From the NCBI GenBank assembly GCA_035299065.1, contig DATGXI010000066.1, forward strand, positions 1-64,000: a DNA stretch of 64,000 nt, given 5' to 3'. Positions 1-8,836 of this stretch are shown in pieces. Positions within the stretch are counted from its first letter, which is position 1. Every line of letters begins with the position of its first letter. The notes beneath the pieces were generated by a model. That model was not told the DNA's origin. It did not search any database and saw only the letters and a list, made by a program, of their open reading frames with translations. The position numbers and the translations under genes are program-made. Source of the DNA: DASPJQ01 sp035299065 (GTDB taxonomy: Bacteria > Bacteroidota > Bacteroidia > Flavobacteriales_D > UBA2798).

Positions 1-783
1 AAACGCATTCAGCAAGCCGTATTGCCGGGCGATAACGAGTTTAAAAACAATTTCAGGGATTCATTTGTATTGTTTAAGCCAAAAGACATTGTGAGTGGCG
101 ATTTTTACTGGTTCACAAAAATAAAACCAACATTGAGCGGAAGGCGTGCCGACACATCGCGTACAGTGGAGGAAGGCGATAAGGAATATATTATTTATGC
201 CACGGCCGATTGCACGGGCCACGGTGTACCGGGTGGATTCATGAGCATGTTGGGCACATCATTTTTAAACGAAATAATAAATGAAGGAAAAGTAGTTGAC
301 CCTTCAAAAGCACTGAACCAGTTGCGCGATAAAATTATTAGCGGGTTAAAACAAACCGGTGCAACGGGTGAGAGTAAAGATGGTATGGACATTGTGTTAA
401 CTGTATATGACCTGGATTCAAATACCATGAACTACTCGGCTGCCAATAATGGGTTTTATTTGATACGCAACGGTGAATTAATTGAGCACAATGCCGATAA
501 ACAACCCATAGGTTACTATGGCGATGCCATGAAGCCGTTTACACTCAATAAAATTGAATTGCAGCCAGGCGATTGTATTTATACGTTTACCGATGGGTAT
601 GCCGACCAGTTTGGTGGACCGCGCGGAAAAAAATTAAAATACAAAACCATGGAACAAAAGCTGCTGGAGATTCACCAATTGCCTATGAGCGAGCAGCACG
701 TGATCATGGACAAACTAATCATGGACTGGATGGGCGACATTGAGCAAAACGATGATATTTGTTTAATTGGTGTCCGGATTTAA
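1..783 (+). CDS. SpoIIE-type phosphatase, C-terminal part (5' end outside window)
   Basis: The frame is open from base 1, so the start lies upstream of the window and only the C-terminal 260 residues are seen. They form a PP2C-like (SpoIIE) serine/threonine phosphatase domain. It opens with KRIQQAVLPG, the helix that precedes SpoIIE domains in the two paralogs downstream, then shows DIVSGDFYW, the metal-site motif DCTGHGVPGGF, TDGYADQFGG and a final DDICLIGV. Compared with the paralogs it has about 20 extra residues between FYW and DCTGHG. The missing N-terminus is probably a TPR region with one membrane helix, as in the neighbours. Its stop overlaps the next start (TAATG), which suggests translational coupling. 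Confidence 0.88.
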   Translation, partial: KRIQQAVLPGDNEFKNNFRDSFVLFKPKDIVSGDFYWFTKIKPTLSGRRADTSRTVEEGDKEYIIYATADCTGHGVPGGFMSMLGTSFLNEIINEGKVVDPSKALNQLRDKIISGLKQTGATGESKDGMDIVLTVYDLDSNTMNYSAANNGFYLIRNGELIEHNADKQPIGYYGDAMKPFTLNKIELQPGDCIYTFTDGYADQFGGPRGKKLKYKTMEQKLLEIHQLPMSEQHVIMDKLIMDWMGDIEQNDDICLIGVRI

Positions 784-2900
784 TGCGGTGTATATTTTTC
801 ATATTATTTTTTTTAGGTACCGGCTTTTTGCCGGCACAGGAAAACCTGAAGTTTGATCCGCAAAAAATTGATGCGGAAATAAACCAGCTTGACGATAAAG
901 CAAAGCGTAAAAAGCTTAACGAGGTATTGAAAAAATACAAGGATGCCGATTTGGTAACAAGGGAAAAGCTGTATAGTTACGCAATTCGTTTCTCACAAAT
1001 TCATGGGTATGCTGAGGCGTTCAAGGCGTCATTGTATGTTAACCGTGCAAAGGTTTACAGGGATTTGCGAAAATCATCGCTTGCAATGGCCGATCTTTTA
1101 AAGGCGGAAGATTATTACATTTCAAAAAATGATATTGAAGGACTTGAAGATGTATGCATTACGTTTGCCAATCTTTACATACAGGTAAACGATAATGTAA
1201 AGGCCATTAAATTTGCCTTGCGCGCAAAACGTTATGCAGAAGAGTTAAAGGTTGACGAAACCACAGCCGATGTTTATAATACACTGGCCAACCTGTATAA
1301 GGCACAGGGTCAGGTTGAAAATTCAATAGATTATTATCTTAAGTCAATGGCCATTTTTAAAAAAATGGGGAACAGGGAAAAGGAAGCCCTTTTACTTGAT
1401 AATATATCCATGGCCTGGTGGGATGTTACAGGTAGGGAACCACAAATTGACACAGCATGGTATTACAATCAGCAGGCAATAAAAATTGCACGTGAATTAA
1501 AAAACCGGTTCCTTGAATTGGAATTATTGGCAAATTCAAGTGCATTGGCTGAAAAAAAAGGCGATTTTAAAAATCAACTTTTACTTGCAAAAGAGTCAGT
1601 TCACATTGCCGACAGTTTGCACATTGATGCCTATTTAATTTATTCAAAAATGAACTATGGCGCTGCTTTAAATAACAATGGTCGCGCTAAAGAATCTATT
1701 CCCATATTTATTGAGGTTATAAAACAATTGCGCGCCTTTGACGACAAACTTGCCCTGGCAACAGCCTATTATGAATTGTCAAGAGGATATGAACTAACCG
1801 GGCGCCATGACCAGGCTTTGGAGAATTTTAAATTGCATAAAAAGGTTGAAGATACCCTGGCAATTATACGGGGACGCGATAAGGTTAATGAAGTGTTGGC
1901 AAAAGTTGAACTTGACCAACGCGAAGAAAAAATACAAGGTCTTAAAAAATTAAACACAGCTTATAAAGAGAAAGTAAAACTGAATGCGGAAAAAGACAGG
2001 CTTAAATCGGTTATTCTTTATGGGGCCATTATTCTTTTACTGGTCATTGTCATTTTACTTGTAATTACGTTTAAACGATTTAAGGACAATAAAAAACTAA
2101 GTGCAGAAATTCTTCTTAAGAACAAAGTGCTTGTAACTAAAAACAACGAGATAACCGACAGTATAAATTATGCCAAACGCATACAGCAGGCTTTGCTGCC
2201 AGCTGCCAATGAATTGTCCAATACATTTGCCGATTCATTTATTTTATACAAGCCAAAGGACATTGTGAGTGGTGATTTTTACTGGGTACACAAGGAAAAG
2301 GAATTGTTGTTTTTTGCCGTAGGTGATTGCACAGGGCATGGTGTGCCTGGAGGATTTATGAGCATGTTAGGGCATAGTTTTTTGAATGAAGTAGTAAATG
2401 AACGCGGAGTGCGTGAACCTGCGGAAATATTAAACCAATTGCGCGATAAGGTAATTACCTCGCTCAGGCAAAAAGGCGCCACCGGTGAAAATAAAGACGG
2501 TATGGACATTACTTTTTTGGTGATTGATGGTGCAAAAAACCATTTGCACTATGCAGCAGCCAACAATTCATTTTACATTGTACGCAATGGGGCCGCAACC
2601 GAATACAAGGCCGATAAGCAGCCCATAGGATACTATAACAACGTGGTGCGTTCATTTACACAACACACGGTTGAGCTTGTTAAGGGCGATTGCATTTATT
2701 TGTTTACGGATGGATATCCCGACCAGTTTGGTGGAGCTAAAGGAAAAAAGTTCAAATATAGTAGCCTTCAAAAAATGTTTGAGCAAAATGCTGGTTTACC
2801 CATGGGCAAGCAACAGGAAATTTTTGTTGAAACATTTGAGAGCTGGCGTGGGCATTATGAGCAAACCGATGATGTTTGCATGGCAGGAATCAGGATTTGA
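783..2900 (+). CDS. TPR-repeat membrane protein with C-terminal SpoIIE phosphatase domain
   Basis: Probable sensor phosphatase. The start chosen is the ATG at 783, whose A is the last base of the previous stop; it gives a good signal segment (MRCIFFILFFLGTGFLPAQ). An in-frame start at 759 would lie inside the upstream gene. Residues about 60-380 are TPR-like helices expected outside the cytoplasmic membrane. One membrane helix follows near 409-431, then a coiled linker with AKRIQQALLP near 463, and a SpoIIE/PP2C domain with DCTGHGVPGGF and TDGYPDQFGG. Such proteins usually act on anti-sigma-factor antagonists or other phosphoproteins; neither ligand nor target can be read here. It is very similar to the partial gene before it and to the gene at 4329. 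Confidence 0.9.
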   Translation: MRCIFFILFFLGTGFLPAQENLKFDPQKIDAEINQLDDKAKRKKLNEVLKKYKDADLVTREKLYSYAIRFSQIHGYAEAFKASLYVNRAKVYRDLRKSSLAMADLLKAEDYYISKNDIEGLEDVCITFANLYIQVNDNVKAIKFALRAKRYAEELKVDETTADVYNTLANLYKAQGQVENSIDYYLKSMAIFKKMGNREKEALLLDNISMAWWDVTGREPQIDTAWYYNQQAIKIARELKNRFLELELLANSSALAEKKGDFKNQLLLAKESVHIADSLHIDAYLIYSKMNYGAALNNNGRAKESIPIFIEVIKQLRAFDDKLALATAYYELSRGYELTGRHDQALENFKLHKKVEDTLAIIRGRDKVNEVLAKVELDQREEKIQGLKKLNTAYKEKVKLNAEKDRLKSVILYGAIILLLVIVILLVITFKRFKDNKKLSAEILLKNKVLVTKNNEITDSINYAKRIQQALLPAANELSNTFADSFILYKPKDIVSGDFYWVHKEKELLFFAVGDCTGHGVPGGFMSMLGHSFLNEVVNERGVREPAEILNQLRDKVITSLRQKGATGENKDGMDITFLVIDGAKNHLHYAAANNSFYIVRNGAATEYKADKQPIGYYNNVVRSFTQHTVELVKGDCIYLFTDGYPDQFGGAKGKKFKYSSLQKMFEQNAGLPMGKQQEIFVETFESWRGHYEQTDDVCMAGIRI

Positions 2901-3214
2901 AAACGCATGCCAGGTAAAGGGTACAGCTTAAAGAGTGGACAACTAAGTGGACAAACTACATTTCCTTCTTTAACACTACGTAAAGAAACTGATTTCGGAT
3001 TTAACGTGAGTATCATTTTTTTAGCCCGAAAAAAGGATTCCGCATTCTTAAAATGAGAAAATGTTTGCAACTATTGTATAGAAAATAGTTAAATTTTATA
3101 CGCACTGTTAAAATATCAGTAATACCCCGCACTTTAAAACCATTTAGTAAGGGGTTAATCTAAATTTTCGTCTATTTCAGAATTTCGATCCTTATAATTG
3201 TGCTATATTTAAAC
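2901..3214. other. Intergenic region before the LacI-type gene
   Basis: About 314 bp, AT-rich, between two plus-strand genes. I see no RNA gene, strong terminator or convincing ORF. The single ACTACGTAA near 2976 resembles half of the WYL-associated palindrome but has no second half, so I do not call it a site. The segment TATAATTG around 3193-3200 could be part of a promoter for the LacI-type gene. Confidence 0.4.
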
Positions 3215-4225
3215 ATGATCAAACGCACCACAATTAACGACCTTGCAAAAGCTTTAGAGCTCTCGCCCACACTGATCTCAATGGTTCTGAATGGCAAAGG
3301 CGATAAGAACAAGATCAGCAAGCAAACACAAAAACGCGTTTTTGACATTGCACGCAAAATGAACTACACGCCAAATCAAAATGCGCGTGCCTTGCGTACA
3401 GGAAAAACAAATGTTATTGGTCTAATTGTTCCTGATATTTCAAATCCATTTTATTCACGCATATCACGCGACCTGGAAGATTTGCTGGGTGAGGGCGGTT
3501 ACCGATTAATATTGGGAAGCACCGATGAGGATCCTGAAAAAGAAAAAAAACTAATCAAGCTTTTTCTGGATCAAAACGTAGATGGCATTATTTCGGCCAG
3601 CACGCTTAACAGTGATAAAGCATACCTTGACGTAATAGGCGTTGGTAAAGTTGTAATTCTGTTTGATCGTATATTTCCTAAATCAACCATTTCGTCTGTC
3701 TCGGTTCAAAATGCGCAGGGTGCTTACATGGCGGTTGAAAACCTGGCAAAAAAAGGAAAGAAAAACATTGGTTACCTGGCGTTGACCCCGCAGCATATAA
3801 GTCCGCTTACCGACCGTAAAGCAGGATTTAGTGAGGCCATGAAAAAATTGAAATTAAAATTTTCGGCAGCCAATATTTGCGAAATACGTTTTGACGAGGT
3901 GGATGCTGATTTTGAAAAGACCTACGGTGCCTGGATTAAAAAGAACCCGCAGGTTGATGCGCTTGTTGTAGCCAACAACAGCCTGGCTGTTCAATTGCTC
4001 AAATACTACAAAGACGCCAAATCAAAACGCCCGGCCATTATTTCATTTGATGACCACGTAGCTTTTGAAATTGCCTCGCCTTCGGTTACGGCCATTACAC
4101 AACCTGTTGATGAAATTGCGGCAAAAACAGTGGCTGTATTGCTTGAAACACTCGAGGACAAGACCATTAAACCCAGGCAAATTGTGCTTCCGGTTGGGCT
4201 TGAATTGCGTGAATCGCATAAATAA
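3215..4225 (+). CDS. LacI/GalR-family transcriptional regulator
   Basis: 336 residues, full family length. The N-terminal helix-turn-helix DLAKALELSPTLISMVL is followed by the hinge helix (YTPNQNARALRTGKTN) and a periplasmic-binding-like ligand domain that starts GLIVPDISNPFYSRI. The start is ATG 3215; an upstream GTG at 3200 would add five residues without homology. It sits between two TPR-SpoIIE genes on the same strand, so it may control one of them, although LacI proteins more often control carbohydrate genes. The ligand cannot be inferred. Confidence 0.9.
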   Translation: MIKRTTINDLAKALELSPTLISMVLNGKGDKNKISKQTQKRVFDIARKMNYTPNQNARALRTGKTNVIGLIVPDISNPFYSRISRDLEDLLGEGGYRLILGSTDEDPEKEKKLIKLFLDQNVDGIISASTLNSDKAYLDVIGVGKVVILFDRIFPKSTISSVSVQNAQGAYMAVENLAKKGKKNIGYLALTPQHISPLTDRKAGFSEAMKKLKLKFSAANICEIRFDEVDADFEKTYGAWIKKNPQVDALVVANNSLAVQLLKYYKDAKSKRPAIISFDDHVAFEIASPSVTAITQPVDEIAAKTVAVLLETLEDKTIKPRQIVLPVGLELRESHK

Positions 4226-4295
4226 TACCGATCAATTACAACATTGTCTGCCCAAATCAACGTTTAGTCGTTTTTTCGGCCTACTAAATCGTCAT

Positions 4296-4317
4296 AATGC
4301 TTAATATTATAAGCATT
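4296..4317 (+). terminator. AATGCTTA-N6-TAAGCATT inverted repeat followed by a T run
   Basis: A perfect 8-bp inverted repeat with a 6-base spacer lies between the LacI-type gene and the next start, 12 bases before the ATG at 4329, and is followed by CG and eight T. The hairpin plus T run fits a weak intrinsic terminator for the LacI-type gene. Its symmetry and position also fit an operator over the promoter or start of the next gene. The sequence does not decide between the two. Confidence 0.45.
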
Positions 4318-4328
4318 CGTTTTTTTTC

Positions 4329-6341
4329 ATGGTTCGCATAGTTTTTATTTTGCTGATGTGCCTTTATTTGCATGTTCCTGCGCAGGCAGAAGCAGCAAAC
4401 AAGCACGGTTTTGCCAAAAAAATCACCAATGAAAATGTTAAATCGCAACTTGAACGCACCCGCAAATTAATTAACCAGGGCAGCATTGACGATATTGTTG
4501 TACAGGAACATCTTGAAAAAATCATTGACTGGTGCAAAAAGAACAACCGTTCACGTGAGAAAGGTGAGGCGTATTTGTTGCTTGGAAATAACGAAGAACG
4601 CCAGGGAAATTATGACATTGCCTTAAAATACTACAACACCTCAATGGGCATTTATGAAGCCATTGAAGACAAACACGGTATTGCTACCAATGAAAATGCC
4701 ATTGGTGTTATTTACTGGTACCTTGAATACCATCAAAAAGCAATTGACTGTTTCGAAAAAGCTGCAAAATTAAATGCAGAAATTAAAAACAAGGAAGGCC
4801 TTGCTTCAAATGTAGGCAACCTGGCCATTTTGTACGAAGAAATGGGCAAGTATGATCAGGCAATGGAGGCATACAACCGCGCGCTCAAAATCTTTATTGA
4901 ACTTGATGATAAATATTCCATAGCATCATGCTATGACAACATTGGTTTATTGTACAAAACCAGGCGTGACCTGGTAAATGCACAGGAATATTTAATGCAG
5001 GCCATGATCATACGCCAGCAATTGAACGATGATCCCGGTATTTGTGCAAGCTACATCAACATGGGCGAGTTAAACATTGTAAAAGAACAGTACAACGATG
5101 CCCTGCACTGGACCAACATGGCGCTTACCTATGCCGTAAAAATCAAATCGCCCGTTGATGTGCGTTATGCTTACTACAACCTTTCACGCATCTACAAAGG
5201 CATGAACAAAGCTGACCAGGCTTTGTATTTTCACGAGAAATACGCAAAATTAAAAGACAGCATTTCAGGCATTGATAAAGCCAAACAAATTGCTGAACTT
5301 GAAACAAAATACCGAACCGCCAAGCGCGAAAAGGAATTGGTGGTGATAAAAGAAGCACGTGAAAAGGAAAGGGAAAAACACGCACTGGACAAACAAAGGC
5401 AAAACACCATTATCATCATACTGGTTGTATCGGTTGGATTTGTAGGTATAATTTTGTTCCTGATATATCGCCAGTACAATGAAAAAAAGAAAACCAACAT
5501 ATTGCTGGAAAGGCGAAATGCCGAGATTGAAGAACAAAAAGAATTGATTGAAATAAAAAGCCTTGAATTGTTTGAGAAAAACAAAGAAATTACCGACAGT
5601 ATTCGCTACGCTCGAAGAATACAGGAAGCCATTTTACCAACCGAATCGGAAATAAAAGCACGCCTCAAGGAATCGTTTATTTTTTTCAGGCCAAAGGACA
5701 TTGTAAGTGGAGATTTCTATTTTTTTGAAACAAACGGTGAGTATACATACATTGCAGTTGGCGATTGTACCGGTCACGGGGTGCCTGGCGCATTCATGAG
5801 CCTTGTAAGTTACAACCTGGTAAAACATGCCATATTTGAACACGGCAAATCGTTGCCAAGCGACATTCTTGTACAGGCCAACCATGATTTATCGGTTACG
5901 TTGCGTCAGCAGCACCATGAACATACGGTGAATGATGGTATGGATATATCGCTTGTGCGCATTCATCAAAAAACCGGGAAAATTGATTATGCATGTGCCA
6001 ACCATCATTTGTACGTAGCGTGTGACGGGGAAGTACTAAAATACAAAGGTACAAACCGACCAGTTGGCGCGTACATGAACGATAAGGGGAATCCGTTTCA
6101 AACATTTGAACTGGATGCAAAACCAGGCAGCATTATTTATTTGCTAAGCGATGGATTTGCCGATCAGTTTGGCGGGGCTAAAGGAAAAAAATTCAAGTAC
6201 AAACCGTTTGAGGGTTTATTGAAACGTATTTCGGCATACGATTTAAACCAGCAACACGACTTCTTAAAAGAAACACTGGATTTTTGGATGGGTGATTTGG
6301 AGCAGAACGATGATATTTGTATAGTTGGGATAAGGGTTTAA
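4329..6341 (+). CDS. TPR-repeat membrane protein with C-terminal SpoIIE phosphatase domain
   Basis: 670 residues and the third member of the local paralog set. A signal peptide (MVRIVFILLMCLYLHVPAQA) leads into TPR repeats over about residues 70-320; the NNEERQGNYDIALKYY and NLAILYEEMGKYDQAMEAY units are typical. A long charged helix follows, then a membrane helix near 360-382, a coiled linker ending in RYARRIQEAILP, and a SpoIIE domain with DCTGHGVPGAFM and SDGFADQFGG. The phosphatase output is probably cytoplasmic and the TPR part periplasmic. Distance from the other two (a LacI-type gene lies between) suggests local duplication. Confidence 0.9.
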   Translation: MVRIVFILLMCLYLHVPAQAEAANKHGFAKKITNENVKSQLERTRKLINQGSIDDIVVQEHLEKIIDWCKKNNRSREKGEAYLLLGNNEERQGNYDIALKYYNTSMGIYEAIEDKHGIATNENAIGVIYWYLEYHQKAIDCFEKAAKLNAEIKNKEGLASNVGNLAILYEEMGKYDQAMEAYNRALKIFIELDDKYSIASCYDNIGLLYKTRRDLVNAQEYLMQAMIIRQQLNDDPGICASYINMGELNIVKEQYNDALHWTNMALTYAVKIKSPVDVRYAYYNLSRIYKGMNKADQALYFHEKYAKLKDSISGIDKAKQIAELETKYRTAKREKELVVIKEAREKEREKHALDKQRQNTIIIILVVSVGFVGIILFLIYRQYNEKKKTNILLERRNAEIEEQKELIEIKSLELFEKNKEITDSIRYARRIQEAILPTESEIKARLKESFIFFRPKDIVSGDFYFFETNGEYTYIAVGDCTGHGVPGAFMSLVSYNLVKHAIFEHGKSLPSDILVQANHDLSVTLRQQHHEHTVNDGMDISLVRIHQKTGKIDYACANHHLYVACDGEVLKYKGTNRPVGAYMNDKGNPFQTFELDAKPGSIIYLLSDGFADQFGGAKGKKFKYKPFEGLLKRISAYDLNQQHDFLKETLDFWMGDLEQNDDICIVGIRV

Positions 6342-6614
6342 AATGCAAAAATCTAAAAAAAAATGGTTTAGTAAAAAACCCGGAAATGATTTAAAAATTA
6401 GCCACTTCGACTGTAGATTCTTTTTTGTAATCTTAATTCATCTAATAGTAAAGAAAACTTACAAGAAAAAAGTTTTTGCCAGTGTAAAAAAACACTATTT
6501 ATATTTCCAAATAACCTGTCCCCAACAAAAGAATAGCCACCAACTCGTTGATTCCGTTCCAATTCCCGTATGGGGATTTCTTTCGAATAGATGATCTAAG
6601 CCCTAAATTTACAA

Positions 6615-6654
6615 ATCACAGGAGCAAAGGGTATAACCGCTCCCGTGATTTTTA
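6615..6654 (+). terminator. Probable bidirectional terminator between convergent genes
   Basis: The 323-bp gap 6342-6664 separates two convergent genes. Near its right end ATCACAGGAGC pairs with GCTCCCGTGAT (one mismatch, 13-base loop), followed on the plus strand by TTTTTAATTTCTTT and on the minus strand by a weaker T-rich stretch. I see nothing else convincing in the gap; an 83-codon frame there is rejected. Confidence 0.6.
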
Positions 6655-6664
6655 ATTTCTTTAT

Positions 6665-7141
6665 TTAATTCTGTTTTTTATACCTGTATACACTCACATT
6701 TCCACCCGACTCCTGCTGAAGCGCCATGCTGTTTTCACAATTATTTAATAACGTATAGGCATTGTAGGTTGACCCGTTTACTTCCGAGCTCAGGGCAATT
6801 GTTTTGGGCGACTCATGGTCAATTTTCTGAATGCTCCATGTACCCTGGTCCTGCACGGTTGGTGTGGTGGTTTCAGTAGTTGTTCCCTCACCGGTAGTGC
6901 GTTTGGTGGTTCCATAAATAGTATAGGTTTTATCCTGGTTAAGCTCAAGTGTGTAATCGCTGCCATTGGTTTCGGTAAAAGTTGTTGTGGCATCGGTTCC
7001 GTTGGTGGTTACCGATTCAATGGCCCATCGTCCTTCAAGGTTTAATTTTTCCTTTACACGCTCAAGTGGCGTTACTTCTTCTTTGCTGCACGATGTCATG
7101 CCTGCTATGGCCAGTGCGGCCACAAAAACTACTGTTTTCAT
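6665..7141 (-). CDS. Lipocalin-like lipoprotein
   Basis: 158 residues. The signal peptide ends in the lipobox GMTSC, so the protein should be lipidated and face the periplasm or outer membrane. The mature part has the pattern of Bacteroidota lipocalin-like small lipoproteins: LEGRWAIESVT near the N-terminus, TYTIYG, GTWSIQ and a C-terminal NVSVYRYKK strand. A Thr-rich loop (TTKRTTGEGTTTETTTPT) is inserted mid-way. The role is unknown; these folds usually bind small hydrophobic ligands. The lipoprotein at 10626 shows a similar short layout (GNWEVISFES). Confidence 0.75.
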   Translation of the reverse strand: MKTVVFVAALAIAGMTSCSKEEVTPLERVKEKLNLEGRWAIESVTTNGTDATTTFTETNGSDYTLELNQDKTYTIYGTTKRTTGEGTTTETTTPTVQDQGTWSIQKIDHESPKTIALSSEVNGSTYNAYTLLNNCENSMALQQESGGNVSVYRYKKQN

Positions 7142-7306
7142 ATGTATATGTATTAAAGAGTTAAGTAAGCCTGTTTCATATCAATCACTTTTTGCGTTTG
7201 TTTGATATGTAGACGATTTAACCCAAAAATACCCTACGCGTAATGTGGTTTTTATGGATTAACAGGTTCGTGTCGATGATGAAAACAGCTAAAAGCAGGA
7301 CAGGGA

Positions 7307-7867
7307 TTAGATCATGAACAGGGCCATTATCACCAGTTGGGAAAGAAAAACCCAAAGCGATACCCAAAGGGCCAGGTGAAAGGCAAACAAGCCATATAAC
7401 CAGATCCATGAAATGAAAAAAGTCAGGACACCAAAAAACAAAGCGGGCCCAAAGAAAAAAATCAGGATGGCAGCTATAATTTCGCCATCGCTTGGGTGGT
7501 GCCAACAAATTTTTGGCGAAGGCATTGCGGGTTTTGTAGCTTGTTCCTTATTGGCTCGAATGGCAACACACGTATCAGTAAGCTCACAAGTTTCTTTTAT
7601 GGGTGTAAATTTTTTTTGAGACTCATGCCGTTCAGGTTGCTGCAAAGGCTCAATGCTGGCTGTAACCAACGAATCAGTATGTAATGCAAGTGCCTGTTCT
7701 TTTAATGTATCAGGAATTGAAACATTAAAATCGTTTCTTACATCGGTATTCTTTGAACATGGTTCAGCACTTCCTGCATGAATGCGTTTGTTGGCGTAAA
7801 ATTTTCCCATGTTGCAGGATGACATAAGGCTTGCAAGTAAAATGCAAGAAGAGAGGTAGCGTTTCAC
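7307..7867 (-). CDS. Lipoprotein with two C-terminal membrane helices, unknown function
   Basis: 186 residues, no recognised family. The N-terminus is a lipoprotein signal ending LMSSC, directly followed by NMGKFYANKRI; the middle is polar and low in complexity; the C-terminus holds two hydrophobic segments (AAILIFFFGPALFFGVLTF and LALWVSLWVFLSQLVIMAL). The gene at 12706 has the same plan and the same SCNM-KFYA-KRI start, so the two are paralogs. A lipidated N-terminus together with C-terminal helices would tether the chain at both ends, perhaps across the periplasm. Confidence 0.6.
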   Translation of the reverse strand: MKRYLSSCILLASLMSSCNMGKFYANKRIHAGSAEPCSKNTDVRNDFNVSIPDTLKEQALALHTDSLVTASIEPLQQPERHESQKKFTPIKETCELTDTCVAIRANKEQATKPAMPSPKICWHHPSDGEIIAAILIFFFGPALFFGVLTFFISWIWLYGLFAFHLALWVSLWVFLSQLVIMALFMI

Positions 7868-8023
7868 TGGTTTAAATTTCTGTTGCAGTTGAACGTGTTA
7901 AAACACCAAATGTTCCTGTAACAAAAATTGAAAGTCACGTTACAAAGTTCGGAAGCAGCGCATTAATCCACAGGATATGTTTTTTACACGCAAAGAGGTA
8001 TTTTGATAATGAATGAATTGTAA

Positions 8024-8773
8024 ATGACTAAATTTAAACAAATGACACGAATAATTTTCTTTTTCTTACCAGGCATCTTCCTTTGCGCTTGCAATCCCAG
8101 CAATATAAAAGAAGAAATAAAAACAATGCCTGCCAATTTTAAAGCCCTGCAAAATAAATCAATTTCTCCCGACAGTGTTATTTCATTGGTGAATGGGCTG
8201 GATTCAACTTATATTGAAGACAACTTATTTTGGGAAAATATACTTAGCGATACTTCTTATAACATTACCAACCGCAGGATATGCGCAGTGAAATACATTG
8301 AACGTTTTGTAAAACCGGGAACCAGACTTGAAGATTTTCCAACCATTTCAAACTTGCTTGATACCCTTGAACAAAAGTACATGTTCGTTTTTGAATTGGA
8401 TACGCTTTTAAGAAGAAAGGTCATAAGAGGCGGTAGTTGGAAAGACATTGCCTATTACCTGGGTTTTGGGCAACTTGATAACGATACTGTTTTCAAATCA
8501 TTTAAAATGAAAATGCGCAGGAAAGGATATAAATTGTTTTATGTGAAACTGCAGGAACATCACACAACTGATTTTCGCGGAATGATGGACGGGTTTTCAA
8601 TTGGGTTTGCTATTGCCATCAAAGGAAATGTAAAGGTAGAAGACATGGATGCTTTTTTCAGGGGACAAAAATCAAATCTTTATATCAAAAACACTGTTCA
8701 AGGCATTTATGGTGTTGCAAAAAGAAAACCGGCAACGTATTTGGGACGTTCAGGTAAGGATCATGATTTATAA
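8024..8773 (+). CDS. Putative lipoprotein, unknown function
   Basis: 249 residues, family not recognised. Two starts are possible: ATG 8024, or ATG 8042, which gives the tidier signal MTRIIFFFLPGIFLCACN with a Cys at the end of a lipobox-like stretch. The rest is a mixed alpha/beta sequence with a conserved-looking GGSWKDIAYYLGFGQL and DFRGMMDGFSIGF. No neighbour on the same strand suggests a pathway. Codon use resembles the surrounding genes. Confidence 0.6.
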   Translation: MTKFKQMTRIIFFFLPGIFLCACNPSNIKEEIKTMPANFKALQNKSISPDSVISLVNGLDSTYIEDNLFWENILSDTSYNITNRRICAVKYIERFVKPGTRLEDFPTISNLLDTLEQKYMFVFELDTLLRRKVIRGGSWKDIAYYLGFGQLDNDTVFKSFKMKMRRKGYKLFYVKLQEHHTTDFRGMMDGFSIGFAIAIKGNVKVEDMDAFFRGQKSNLYIKNTVQGIYGVAKRKPATYLGRSGKDHDL

Positions 8774-8836
8774 AGCGGTTATTTATATTTAGACCGTGAG
8801 AATGTTGAAAATTATATGCACGGGAATTACCAGTAA

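Noticed and set aside
2970..2985. ACTACGTAA near 2976 as a WYL-type operator
   Set aside because: Only one half-site is present, with no second arm at the right distance.
6343..6594. 83-codon frame between convergent genes
   Set aside because: Lys/Phe-rich translation without homology or ribosome binding site, next to a terminator; probably incidental.
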